DNA of 64,000 nt. Source: Paenibacillus xylanilyticus (GTDB taxonomy: Bacteria > Bacillota > Bacilli > Paenibacillales > Paenibacillaceae). The notes under the pieces were generated by a model. That model was not told where the DNA came from and did not search any database. It saw nothing but the letters and a program-made list of their open reading frames with translations. Made by a program: the position numbers and the translations under genes. This document shows, one piece after another, positions 19,301 through 26,371 of this stretch (position 1 is its first letter; each line of letters starts with the position of its first letter). The DNA lies in contig NZ_JABMCB010000192.1 of the NCBI RefSeq assembly GCF_013359935.1, forward strand, positions 186,001-250,000. Reading direction: 5' to 3'.

Positions 19301-19549
19301 CGCAAGAACATGCTGCATGCTGTAGATGGTTATCCCAATCAGAGCGCTTGGACATTTGCGAACAACCAGGTGCTCGGCCTAAATGTGAGTGAGCATCTGT
19401 CCATTCCCAATGGGGAAACAGTCTGGACGAAGCCGACCTATCTGATCTTGGGGCAGCTCACTCTGCATCCAGAGGATATGCGCGGCCTTCTACGGCTAAC
19501 CTTTGCAGCCTCTAACGACAATAAGGAGGCTTCCTATGCCAATCATTGA
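16379..19549 (+). CDS. GNAT acetyltransferase fused to a large beta-rich, carbohydrate-enzyme-like region
   Basis: The 1056-aa protein has no signal peptide. Residues 1-165 form a GNAT N-acetyltransferase with the acetyl-CoA loop region VRPDYHGYKVGRNLILNAV and the typical AVPMYKKCGFFWEK end. About 220-440 look like two immunoglobulin-like sandwiches (KVRYRIKNRSASELKF; IPAELYLNVENNYDSEAEF). From about 450 to the end it is beta- and Trp-rich (WIEYPGSRHTFWWTYPKLG; SWWNPWYGGLGVGIPG) and resembles galactose-mutarotase-like supersandwich folds of carbohydrate enzymes; this last assignment is uncertain. The next gene's start lies inside its 3' end, so the two are translationally coupled. Confidence 0.7.
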   Translation: MTVTSNLEQIRIIEYDHSYAAALADMWNRSNESWGGGTNQRTEDTVRREMESSSNLHVFLAVHENEVIGFCSFAHYRHDENALYVPLLNVRPDYHGYKVGRNLILNAVRKTVEAGWPRLDLFTWAGNTKAVPMYKKCGFFWEKKDDTVHLMNFIPTILQTEALAPYFAELDWYADSTRELAIEPDGRRERGFDFFDYTWKKGDISLRAEFEKSGRGLSALETPDYEIFTEIDDHDLVFGSTYKVRYRIKNRSASELKFEIKGRNNKNIRFALNAAEAVAPGETIIVEGEFQLDPVTEEQNQMKTHPVVASTWLIGGRKAEFRMGVAPKFPAKINAALPVKELYTGIPAELYLNVENNYDSEAEFSFDLPEDEFLEWAERSVRFTVPAKGKTSVPVSFTLRSYGLYSQEVKVTAVPAGQEAVSFTTKLSVLMKGTHGRYGGENGEQWVAVNGAFSLHMSRQDNTMWIEYPGSRHTFWWTYPKLGKPFAEELSKKKAKDVNIYPEGERQVLEALYDSEDFPGLQIKSVVKLSANGIAEFYHEIGNTRSTELEENMFLMTNFGFYGSRLILPYQGRYVDMGDDYAGDPNHWDSAQITENWLFCKEAYGACGICWDPSLKLLRPEYTLGLEHDLGRIPAGAVVRTKATVFALNTFAKWQDFRSFARKQRDPVVPVLDDHLELVLGGGNPFVSGTLQAELNERKMVPLAGNLELYVQNGGEPEYLAADMELNREQDLRSAQLEFSPEEKIATEICEFGWKVRAVYRGEDRVQERTALWFPQTGSAVDRVIEEGPAGPVYTVSNGVLSMAAAPGFGSIVHSLKYQGEEWLDSSYPEAAPRSWWNPWYGGLGVGIPGMNGFSRQLEQRSAAWTERRDQYGNIWRGIRITTSIEKHEANRGITVHQHYLMLPGVPVLCSLHSVTNKSGLALTDYSLTEEKFLKTSLVFEEGWLDHPEQGHFPLGKVDAGLHLKGLLRVGAASRKNMLHAVDGYPNQSAWTFANNQVLGLNVSEHLSIPNGETVWTKPTYLILGQLTLHPEDMRGLLRLTFAASNDNKEASYANH

Positions 19550-20414
19550 TATTCACATTCATCTGTCGGACATCGACAGTTTCCATCGAACGGCGATCGA
19601 TCTGTCGAAAGTGGACTACACTGCCGCTGGCCTCAAGGCGGAGTTTAATAAGAACGATGTCATTCTTGGTATTGGAATGGGGGTTACGGAGCAGACGAAG
19701 GGCGCGTTCCCGGATTCCAGTTCTCCCAATCCGATGGGCCTCAATTTGGAAGCAGCGGTGCCGCCATTCCTTATGGAATGTGTTGGTATCAACCCGAATC
19801 AGCTTGGCGGTGAACACGCTCAGGACGAACTTGACCGAATTGAAGCACGATTGCAAGCTCCCGAGGTAGCCGGCATCAAGCTGTACGCAGGATACTACCA
19901 TTACTACGTCCATGATAAGATTTATACTCCAATCTATGAGCTGGCAGCCAAGTACAATGTGCCCGTCGTCATTCATACAGGGGATACGTACTCAATGAAT
20001 GGATTGCTGAAGTATGCACATCCGCTAACCGTGGATGAATTAGCCTTTCAACAGCGTGGGGTGAACTTCATGATCTGTCATTTGGGTGATCCCTGGGTGA
20101 TGGATGCCGCCGAAGTGGTGGCAAAGAATCCTAATGTATACGCGGATTTGTCCGGCCTTGTGGTCGGTGATCGGCCGCATTTTGAACGTTTCATGAATGA
20201 GCCACTGTTCATGGATCATTTCCGCCGGGCCTTGGTGTATTCCGATCACTACGAGAAAATGCTGTTCGGAACAGACTGGCCGCTCGCGCCGATTGATCTG
20301 TATGCAGAATTTATCCGCCGACTCGTGCCGGAGCAGCATCATGAGAAGGTGTTCTATGAGAATGCCTTTGAATTGTTCCCGCGCATAGGGCAGCGGATTG
20401 CAGAGCTGGGTTAA
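19536..20414 (+). CDS. Amidohydrolase 2 family (TIM-barrel) enzyme
   Basis: The 292-aa protein has the amidohydrolase-2 pattern: IIDIHIHLSD at the start (HxH metal ligands, residues 5-8), AGIKLYAGYY, PVVIHTGDTY, FMICHLGDPW and the late Asp in MLFGTDWPL. Family members are hydrolases or decarboxylases; the substrate is unknown. AAGGAGG precedes ATG 19536, which lies 14 bp inside the preceding GNAT-fusion gene, so both are made from one transcript. A T-run hairpin follows. Confidence 0.85.
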   Translation: MPIIDIHIHLSDIDSFHRTAIDLSKVDYTAAGLKAEFNKNDVILGIGMGVTEQTKGAFPDSSSPNPMGLNLEAAVPPFLMECVGINPNQLGGEHAQDELDRIEARLQAPEVAGIKLYAGYYHYYVHDKIYTPIYELAAKYNVPVVIHTGDTYSMNGLLKYAHPLTVDELAFQQRGVNFMICHLGDPWVMDAAEVVAKNPNVYADLSGLVVGDRPHFERFMNEPLFMDHFRRALVYSDHYEKMLFGTDWPLAPIDLYAEFIRRLVPEQHHEKVFYENAFELFPRIGQRIAELG

Positions 20415-20465
20415 GGAAAAGCTGACCGCCATGATGGTGGTACCCACTCCAATGACCTGTCCGGT

Positions 20466-20501
20466 AAGCTTCTGCCACTTGTGTTGGCAGGAGCTTTTTT
20501 T
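20466..20501 (+). terminator. Terminator of the GNAT-fusion/amidohydrolase operon
   Basis: AAGCTTCTGCCA (20466-20477) pairs with TGGCAGGAGCTT (20485-20496) apart from a T-G mismatch and is followed by TTTTT. Confidence 0.8.
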
Positions 20502-20588
20502 ATCCTGGAAACAGTGAATTTAGCTAGTAACGATAGGCTGTACACTTCTCATTTACAGATGAATACCATGTATCCTTCCATCATCTTA

Positions 20589-20609
20589 TGTATATCATAT
20601 GGATATACA
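20589..20609. promoter_or_regulatory. Dyad upstream of mazEF, likely autoregulatory operator
   Basis: TGTATATC (20589-20596) and GATATACA (20602-20609) form a perfect 8-bp inverted repeat with a 5-bp spacer, 59 bp before the antitoxin ATG. MazE-type antitoxins usually repress their own promoters through such dyads. Confidence 0.6.
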
Positions 20610-20667
20610 ATTACGGAAGGGTGAGATATAATTGGAGCATCTATCAAATGAAAGGCGTGGGATTGCG

Positions 20668-20934
20668 ATGACAACAGCCACACTGAGTAAATGGGGAAAT
20701 AGCAGTGCAATTCGTATTCCGAACCAATTGCTTAAACGCCTTAATCTGGAGGAAGGTACGGAAATCGAAATTTTGGTGACAGAAGATAATGAATTATTGT
20801 TGCGTCCAAAAACAAAGCCTACAGAATCCAACGAGGAGCTGCGTACCCATCTAAAGACGCTGCTCTCTAAAGTGAAACAGGATACGAGACATGAAGAGAT
20901 CGACTTTGGCACAGAAGGGAAAGAGTTGCTGTGA
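20668..20934 (+). CDS. mazE: MazE-type antitoxin (AbrB/SpoVT fold)
   Basis: The 88-aa protein opens MTTATLSKWGNSSAIRIP, the swapped-hairpin AbrB DNA-binding motif of MazE. It continues NQLLKRLNLEEGTEIEILV and ends in an acidic tail expected to wrap the toxin. ATG 20668 fits family starts; a TTG at 20632 with GGAAGGG upstream would add 12 residues. It overlaps mazF by four bases (GTGA), giving coupled synthesis. The product should neutralise the toxin and repress the operon. Confidence 0.88.
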   Translation: MTTATLSKWGNSSAIRIPNQLLKRLNLEEGTEIEILVTEDNELLLRPKTKPTESNEELRTHLKTLLSKVKQDTRHEEIDFGTEGKELL

Positions 20935-21266
20935 TCATTCCCAAGCGAGGAGATTTGATATGGCTTGATTTTGATCCCCAAGCGGGTCATGAACAGGCCG
21001 GGAGGCGACCAGCGGTTGTTTTATCCGAACATGAGTTTAATGAAGTAACGGGGTTTGCCGTTGTATGCCCCATAACTAGCCAGGCCAAGGACTATCCTTT
21101 TGAAGTAGCTCTACCAGAAGAACAGCCATTTACGGGTGTTGTTTTGACGGATCAGTTAAAGAGTCTGGATGTACGGCAGCGGCGTATCCACATTGCAGGG
21201 CATGTCGAACCGGACTCCGAATTCATGAAATCCGTTCTACGCAATGTTCGTTCAATCCTGGCATAA
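20931..21266 (+). CDS. mazF: MazF family endoribonuclease toxin
   Basis: The 111-aa protein has the PemK/MazF fold signatures: PKRGDLIWLDFDPQAGHEQAGRRPAVVLS (substrate loop and catalytic Arg), VVCPITSQ and VVLTDQLKSLD. It cleaves mRNA at short sequence motifs when free of MazE. The GTG start overlaps the MazE stop. Length and motifs are complete, so the toxin is probably functional. By sequence it is closer to the chromosomal ChpB/MazF group than to B. subtilis NdoA. Confidence 0.9.
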   Translation: MIIPKRGDLIWLDFDPQAGHEQAGRRPAVVLSEHEFNEVTGFAVVCPITSQAKDYPFEVALPEEQPFTGVVLTDQLKSLDVRQRRIHIAGHVEPDSEFMKSVLRNVRSILA

Positions 21267-21292
21267 TAGAAACTCATAAACAGAACACCCCT

Positions 21293-21326
21293 AAATCCAC
21301 GTCGAACTGAGACATGGATTTTTTTG
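21293..21326 (+). terminator. Terminator of mazEF
   Basis: AAATCCACGTC (21293-21303) pairs with GAC-A-TGGATTT (21311-21321), with one bulge, followed by TTTTT. Confidence 0.65.
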
Positions 21327-21420
21327 CTTACAATTTGTATACTCCTGCTGAGCTAGCTTTTGATAATCTTGTTTAATATCAACTTTCCCCCTTGCTTAGC
21401 AACAATCGATTAATATATTG

Positions 21421-21454
21421 AAGAAGAGCCTGACGATTAGGTCAGGCTCTTCTT
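21421..21454 (-). terminator. Hairpin overlapping the end of the minus-strand membrane gene
   Basis: A perfect 14-bp stem (21421-21434 with 21441-21454) surrounds a 6-nt loop that contains the stop codon of the 21437 gene. There is no T-run, so it may act as a transcript end protector as well as a terminator. Confidence 0.6.
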
Positions 21455-21871
21455 GGCAACATACTTCGGCGCTGTAACATTTGAATCCTGTCGTTTCAAG
21501 AATTTTTTGCTTGGGCGATGCAGTAACACAACTAATAAAGCATAAAGTTGAATAAGTGCGGCTATTAGTCCCTCATTTAATACACCCATAAATAAAGCAA
21601 TACTCAGGAACGTAACAGTGGATTTGAACTTTCGTTGGGTGATGGAAAAGACAGCAAGTAAACTGGGAATCACCCAAAACATTATTCTGGCGGTTAGTTC
21701 GGCAGAGACGTCACCAAGATCGCTTCCTGTAATCGGAGGATCAAGATAGGCTTCTGGATTTCGACTGAAAATAGAAACAAATACGATAAAGGTGATTATG
21801 TAGAAAATGATTTTGCAGCTCAACAAGATTCGAACTCCATTCAGCAATGCGGGTAACTTTGGTTTTAACAT
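21437..21871 (-). CDS. Membrane protein of unknown function, paralogue 1
   Basis: The roughly 144-aa protein has about four hydrophobic segments and ends with LHRPSKKFLKRQ. Its start was set at MLKPKLPALLNGVR because this aligns with the start of the paralogue next to it (MNTKMPTLLNVIR); GGAG lies about 12 bases upstream. Both share the LxxPSKxxLK signature. The two are adjacent and co-directional, indicating duplication. The family is not recognised; transport or envelope roles would be guesses. Confidence 0.65.
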   Translation of the reverse strand: MLKPKLPALLNGVRILLSCKIIFYIITFIVFVSIFSRNPEAYLDPPITGSDLGDVSAELTARIMFWVIPSLLAVFSITQRKFKSTVTFLSIALFMGVLNEGLIAALIQLYALLVVLLHRPSKKFLKRQDSNVTAPKYVAKKSLT

Positions 21872-21902
21872 TCTATTCACAGACTCCATTCTACAACTAA
21901 AT

Positions 21903-22319
21903 CTATACTTGCAGATCCCGCTTCGAGTACTGCCGCACATGAGCTTCCTGCTTGAGATACATCTTGCTCGGTTTGTGGAGCAGAAGGACCAGCAGCATAA
22001 ACAGATGCAGCAGCACCAGGAAATTTTGGAGGAACGCAGCAGTAAACAAGAAGGTAAGGCTCATAAAGGTGATCGTCAGTTTATATCTCCGTTTAGCAAT
22101 GAATACCATGGTCAGGATCGGTGGTCCCAGAATCAGCAGGGTACGGATGCCAGCATTCGTGAAATATGCGGCCTGATCGGATAGTGGAAACGCGGCGTAA
22201 TCATCGCCATGCAGCAGGATATCGTAGATTAAAAAGCCCATGGCAATCCCGATATAGATCGTCTGCACCCCCAATAAGGCTCGGATGACGTTTAATAATG
22301 TGGGCATTTTTGTATTCAA
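21903..22319 (-). CDS. Membrane protein of unknown function, paralogue 2
   Basis: The 138-aa polytopic protein has about four membrane segments (for example VQTIYIGIAMGFLIYDILL and FLVLLHLFMLLVLLLHKPSK). TTG 22319 is chosen because GGGAGAG lies eight bases upstream and the resulting MNTKMPTLLN aligns with paralogue 1. The frame continues to 22409 without a site. It is the first gene of a two-gene unit read leftwards. The function is unknown. Confidence 0.65.
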   Translation of the reverse strand: MNTKMPTLLNVIRALLGVQTIYIGIAMGFLIYDILLHGDDYAAFPLSDQAAYFTNAGIRTLLILGPPILTMVFIAKRRYKLTITFMSLTFLFTAAFLQNFLVLLHLFMLLVLLLHKPSKMYLKQEAHVRQYSKRDLQV

Positions 22320-22571
22320 TTCCTGTTCTCTCCCTAATAAATATGTATTTCCTTGATTATACGTAAGTGATGTCATAATTTGTATTAAACCAAAGTCTAT
22401 ATTTATCAATCGGTTGTCGCCCCCTTTGTCCTAGAAAGCATCTGGGAAAAAGCTACAGAGGAACTGCACGAATATGAAAGGAAGCAGGCACCATCCCCCC
22501 TGCCTGGGGAGGTTTTAATGGTATACGTGTGCCCAGGCTCAAAATATTCTAAGCCAATGCTGTGTCCACTG

Positions 22572-22597
22572 AACAATTCAGAGATAAATTCCGATAT
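22572..22597 (+). promoter_or_regulatory. Possible sigma-D (motility) promoter of the chemoreceptor gene
   Basis: CCGATAT at 22591-22597 matches the sigma-D -10 element, with a weak AACA in place of TAAA about 15 bp upstream. If used, the transcript starts near 22604, which excludes the ATG at 22518 and supports the TTG start at 22653. Confidence 0.4.
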
Positions 22598-22652
22598 AAA
22601 GAAAATACATAAAATTGGACTACATCATGATGAGAATGGAAGGTGTAATGGT

Positions 22653-24713
22653 TTGAAGTTATTCGGTAAGGTGAAGGGGAACATGGCGAACATGTCTTTC
22701 AGGGTCAGATTGCCGCTGATGATCAGTTTGCTGGTATGTGTGGTGCTGGTGGCAACGGCAGTCCTGTGTTACAGAGTGGCAGAGAGTATCACGCTGGATA
22801 AAAGCAAGGACGAAATTAAGGCGACTTCCGACCGGATCGGTGCGGGATTGTTCACCTCGCTAACGTTGGAAGAACAGTCCACATTCCTGATTACAACACA
22901 TCGTACATTCCAGGACCTGTTGGAGATTCGAAATAGCGAAGGACGGAGTGATGATGAGTTTTTCTCGGAAAATAGTGAGCTGATCGACAAAGCCAATGGC
23001 ATATTGGCAGATAGTCTCGCAGGGATGGAAGGTAACAGCAATATTATTTTGCTGGACAAGGAAGGGACAATTGTTTCCGCGAACGATCCGTCGGCTCTCA
23101 AAGGGGAACGTGCAGATCGTGATTATTTCAAAAAGGCCATTCAAGGCCAAAATGTAATTAGCGATGGGATTATTTCGAAAACGCTCGGGACGTTGGGTAC
23201 GGCGTTCGCCATGCCAATTTACAATGATAATAACCAAGTGGAAGGTGTGCTGGTGTCTACCGCAACTACGTCGTTCTTCGTTAACCAGCTGCAAGACATT
23301 GAGATTAATGAAGAGGGTAACGTCATCATTTTGGATCGTATAGGTACGGTCATGTTTAATTCATCCGATGAGAAGATGGCAGGCCAAAAGATGGAGTCCG
23401 GGGAATATCAGACATTGATCGATTTGCCTCCAAGCGAACAGCTGCAGCAGGGGGAAATCAGCTCGGAAGAAAAAGTGGTGTTCTATTCGAAAATTCCACG
23501 CTCTGATTGGACCATAATTGTGGAGGATACATACGAGGATGTGCGCAAGCCGCTCGTATCCATGGCAACGAAAATGTATATCGTGCTGTTCAGTGCCATA
23601 GCGATTTCCATTGCAGCCGGAATTCTGATCTCACTTCTGGTAACGAGACCGATTACCAGACTGACCGGACTGTTCAGACAGCTCGCAGGCGGAGACCTGA
23701 CTGTTCGGGCAGAAGGCAAATACAGCGGGGAGTTCAAGGAACTGGCTGACAGCTTCAACACGATGGCGGGAGCCAACAGACAGCTGATCTCCAGCATGAA
23801 CAGCTCCATTCATACGTTGAATACAAGCACAACCGAGCTGGATCAATCCACGCAGCAGACTTCCGCAACCATTGCAGATACAACATCGACGGCAATGGAA
23901 ATTTCGCGGGCGATGGAATCACAGGCAAGCGATACGGAATCCATCGTGGATAAATTCATGAATGTGGGAAGCAAAATTGCCAGCGTGAACGAGAAGTCGC
24001 AGGCGGTGAAACGTAAGGCGGATGAGATTACCGATGCATTCGAAAACAATCATGAGGTTGTCGATAAGCTCATAGCCGTGAACAATCAGAACGAGATCGA
24101 AGTCGGCAATATTTCAAAAATTACAGTGCAGCTTGCCGAGAGTTCCTCCGGCATTCATCAGATTACGGGTACGATTGCCGAAATTGCGAACCAGACGAAG
24201 CTGCTTGCACTCAATGCGTCCATTGAGGCTGCACGAGCGGGCGATCAGGGACGCGGCTTCGCCGTCGTTGCCTCGGAGATCCGCAAACTGGCAGAACAGA
24301 CAACGGCGCAATCGGAGGACATCAAGCGGATTGTGATGCAGACGATCGAACATGTCGAACAGAACAACCGCAGCGTACAGGCCATAGAGGCCATTGCGGT
24401 TCAGCATAAGAGCAGTGTAAACCAAACCAAGGAAACCTTCACTTTTGTTACGCAAAATATGCATGAGATCATGGACCAGATACAGGCCATTGCCTCCGAG
24501 ATCGAATCCATTGAGCGGGACAAGGATGATGTCCTTGGGTCTGCACAGAACTTGTCTGCTTCCGGTGAGGAAGTCTCAGCTTCGGTTGAGGAAGTGACTG
24601 CAACGATGCAGGAGCAAGCGGGCATGACAGAACATTTGGCAGAGATGGTGCAAACGATTGATGCTTTGACCAAACGGCTTGCTGAGGAAGCATCAAGGTT
24701 TAAAACGAATTAA
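22653..24713 (+). CDS. Methyl-accepting chemotaxis protein with extracellular dCache-like sensor
   Basis: This 686-aa transmembrane receptor signals to CheA/CheW. Membrane helix 1 is at about 20-40, then a roughly 250-aa extracellular Cache-type domain (IILDKEGTIVSANDPSALKGERADRDYFK; MPIYNDNNQVEGVLVSTA). Helix 2 (YIVLFSAIAISIAAGILISLLV) leads to HAMP (RPITRLTGLFRQLAGGDLTVRAEG) and the signalling hairpin, whose tip IEAARAGDQGRGFAVVASE is nearly canonical. TTG 22653 has GGAAGGTG nine bases upstream. ATG 22518 also has a good site but would add an untypical 45-residue cytoplasmic tail. Confidence 0.88.
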   Translation: MKLFGKVKGNMANMSFRVRLPLMISLLVCVVLVATAVLCYRVAESITLDKSKDEIKATSDRIGAGLFTSLTLEEQSTFLITTHRTFQDLLEIRNSEGRSDDEFFSENSELIDKANGILADSLAGMEGNSNIILLDKEGTIVSANDPSALKGERADRDYFKKAIQGQNVISDGIISKTLGTLGTAFAMPIYNDNNQVEGVLVSTATTSFFVNQLQDIEINEEGNVIILDRIGTVMFNSSDEKMAGQKMESGEYQTLIDLPPSEQLQQGEISSEEKVVFYSKIPRSDWTIIVEDTYEDVRKPLVSMATKMYIVLFSAIAISIAAGILISLLVTRPITRLTGLFRQLAGGDLTVRAEGKYSGEFKELADSFNTMAGANRQLISSMNSSIHTLNTSTTELDQSTQQTSATIADTTSTAMEISRAMESQASDTESIVDKFMNVGSKIASVNEKSQAVKRKADEITDAFENNHEVVDKLIAVNNQNEIEVGNISKITVQLAESSSGIHQITGTIAEIANQTKLLALNASIEAARAGDQGRGFAVVASEIRKLAEQTTAQSEDIKRIVMQTIEHVEQNNRSVQAIEAIAVQHKSSVNQTKETFTFVTQNMHEIMDQIQAIASEIESIERDKDDVLGSAQNLSASGEEVSASVEEVTATMQEQAGMTEHLAEMVQTIDALTKRLAEEASRFKTN

Positions 24714-24802
24714 CAAATGATGTAAGCAAATGATGTAACCATCTGGCGCATTAAGTAGGCATCATAATGGTCATTTGCTTTAACTAAACGGTGTAAATGA
24801 AG

Positions 24803-24860
24803 AAGACGTGCAAGGGACCCCAATCGGTAATGATTGATGATGTCCCTGCACGTCTTTTAA
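24803..24860. terminator. Bidirectional terminator between chemoreceptor and oxidase genes
   Basis: AAGACGTGCAAGGGAC (24803-24818) pairs with GTCCCTGCACGTCTT (24842-24856) with one bulged A. It is followed by TT then AAATTT on the plus strand and lies between convergent genes. Confidence 0.75.
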
Positions 24861-24862
24861 AT

Positions 24863-26020
24863 TTAGGGTGTTGAGGAGATGCCCGTCTTGGCGAATCGGG
24901 ACAGGGCAAACCTCGAGATATCCTGGTCCGTATGTCCTGTCTGTACCAGATCGGACAGTATTTTGCCAATCGCACTAGCAAATTTGAAGCCGTGACCCGA
25001 AAATCCGCCTGCCAGCCAAACATGCTCATGCAGCGGGTGACGATCAATAATAAAGTCCTCATCAGGCGTCATTTCGTATTTGCATACGCTGCCACGTTTT
25101 AGCTTGCCGGCCGCCAGCGGCATCCGTTGCTCAAGCAATCTTCGAATATCACCCTCGTCTGTTTCTTCCGTACCGAATGGAGCCAGTGCGTTACTTGGTG
25201 TCCATTCTTGTCCAGTATCATGACGGCCAATCTTCACTCCGGCCCCACCAATGCTGGGAAATCCGTAATAAACACCTTCTGGTCCGGACAGCGTGAAACC
25301 AGGAAATTGTTCCTCGGCGAACAATGCTTCCGGTGCTTCAAACCACCCTACTGTTTTGCGTACGGCACGGATCGGGAGGTCCACGAACGGTTTCAACGTC
25401 TGAAACCAGGCACCTGGGCTGAGTATCAGCTGATTTGCGTGATATGTATCACCAGCAGACGTTTTTACCGCTACGGAATGTGGGCCACATTCGACATGCT
25501 CCACAAGAGTATGCGTTAACAGGGTGGCACCCTGTTGTTCTGCGGCTTGCCGATAAGCCAGAATGCAGCGTTCACTGAACAGATAACCAGCGTCCGGTTC
25601 ATACATGCCCTCGTAATGTTCGGGTATGGTAATCCCTGGCCAGCGCTTCATAACTTCTCTTGCACGCATGACTTCATATGGCACACCCGCTGCATCTGCA
25701 TGAGTCAACCGGTCGCGAAACGAATGGAAGTCTGGATCAACCATGTTGATGACCCCTGAACGAACAAGCAGATTACTTCCAGTGATATCCTCCAGCTCCT
25801 GCCATAAATTCTGGGCAAGAAGCGCCATGGTTATGTAATCAGGTCCCCCACTGTATACATGGCGAATCAATCGGGACTCTCCATGATGGCTGCCTTCGGT
25901 ATGTGGGGGATCAAAGGCATCGATTAGCAGTGTTTTTAACCCGCTCCGTGCGAGATAATAACCTGCACTCATCCCCATGGAGCCCGCTCCAACGATAATA
26001 ACGTCATAAGATTGTGTGAT
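24863..26020 (-). CDS. FAD amine oxidase of the sarcosine/N-methyltryptophan oxidase family
   Basis: This 385-aa flavoenzyme oxidises a secondary amine. The dinucleotide-binding motif VIIVGAGSMGMSAGYYLAR opens the protein. HGESRLIRHVYSGG is the MSOX/MTOX flavin region, and CKYEMTPDEDFIIDRHP holds the Cys expected to carry FAD covalently. WLAGGFSGHGFKFASAIG closes the flavin site. Family length is about 385-390 aa, which matches initiation at the ATC at 26020, five bases after AGAGGAGGAG. No ATG, GTG or TTG lies near that site, and the upstream frame to 26194 reads like non-coding sequence. It diverges from the ArgH-like cluster. Confidence 0.82.
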   Translation of the reverse strand: MTQSYDVIIVGAGSMGMSAGYYLARSGLKTLLIDAFDPPHTEGSHHGESRLIRHVYSGGPDYITMALLAQNLWQELEDITGSNLLVRSGVINMVDPDFHSFRDRLTHADAAGVPYEVMRAREVMKRWPGITIPEHYEGMYEPDAGYLFSERCILAYRQAAEQQGATLLTHTLVEHVECGPHSVAVKTSAGDTYHANQLILSPGAWFQTLKPFVDLPIRAVRKTVGWFEAPEALFAEEQFPGFTLSGPEGVYYGFPSIGGAGVKIGRHDTGQEWTPSNALAPFGTEETDEGDIRRLLEQRMPLAAGKLKRGSVCKYEMTPDEDFIIDRHPLHEHVWLAGGFSGHGFKFASAIGKILSDLVQTGHTDQDISRFALSRFAKTGISSTP

Positions 26021-26371
26021 AAGAGCTCCTCCTCTTGTGAATCTATCAGGCTTGAATAGCTTACATGATAATGTAGACTTGAAAACCAGTTTGGTCAAGA
26101 TGCAGCTTATAAAGAATAACAATACGGTAATAGAAAATGTTGATTGAGAAAGGGGTTGTATGCTGCCATGGATCGTGATAGAGTTTTGAACCATACAATC
26201 CGACCGGATTAATTGGTTTTAGAGATTGAATTAACCCGGACTCTGATGAAGGAGAGTGAAGTCAACGTCAATCGATAGCCAGGAAGCATCATCATTTCCC
26301 AGAGCCCGACCTATGCCGAAATCGTACTTGAACCCGCCTATAACCAGGCCAGACAGCATCTGCTGAACCCC
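26021..26371 (+). other. Divergent spacer containing an interrupted 5' extension of the ArgH-like gene
   Basis: In frame with the ATG at 26372, the sequence reads MKESEVNVNR from ATG 26246, then TAG at 26276-26278, then PGSIIISQSPTYAEIVLEPAYNQARQ directly into the called gene. The second part aligns in character with the N-terminal helix of ArgH-family lyases. So the spacer seems to contain true coding sequence interrupted by an amber codon or starting at a non-standard codon. The remaining part holds the leader of the oxidase gene. Confidence 0.5.

Noticed and set aside
20425..20450. GGTGGTACC resembling a T-box antiterminator
   Set aside because: It lies downstream of a gene, lacks the specifier loop and T-box core, and is followed only by an ordinary terminator.
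22430..22560. c-di-GMP riboswitch upstream of the chemoreceptor
   Set aside because: A CAGGCA/TGCCTG hairpin is present, but the GEMM core sequence is absent.
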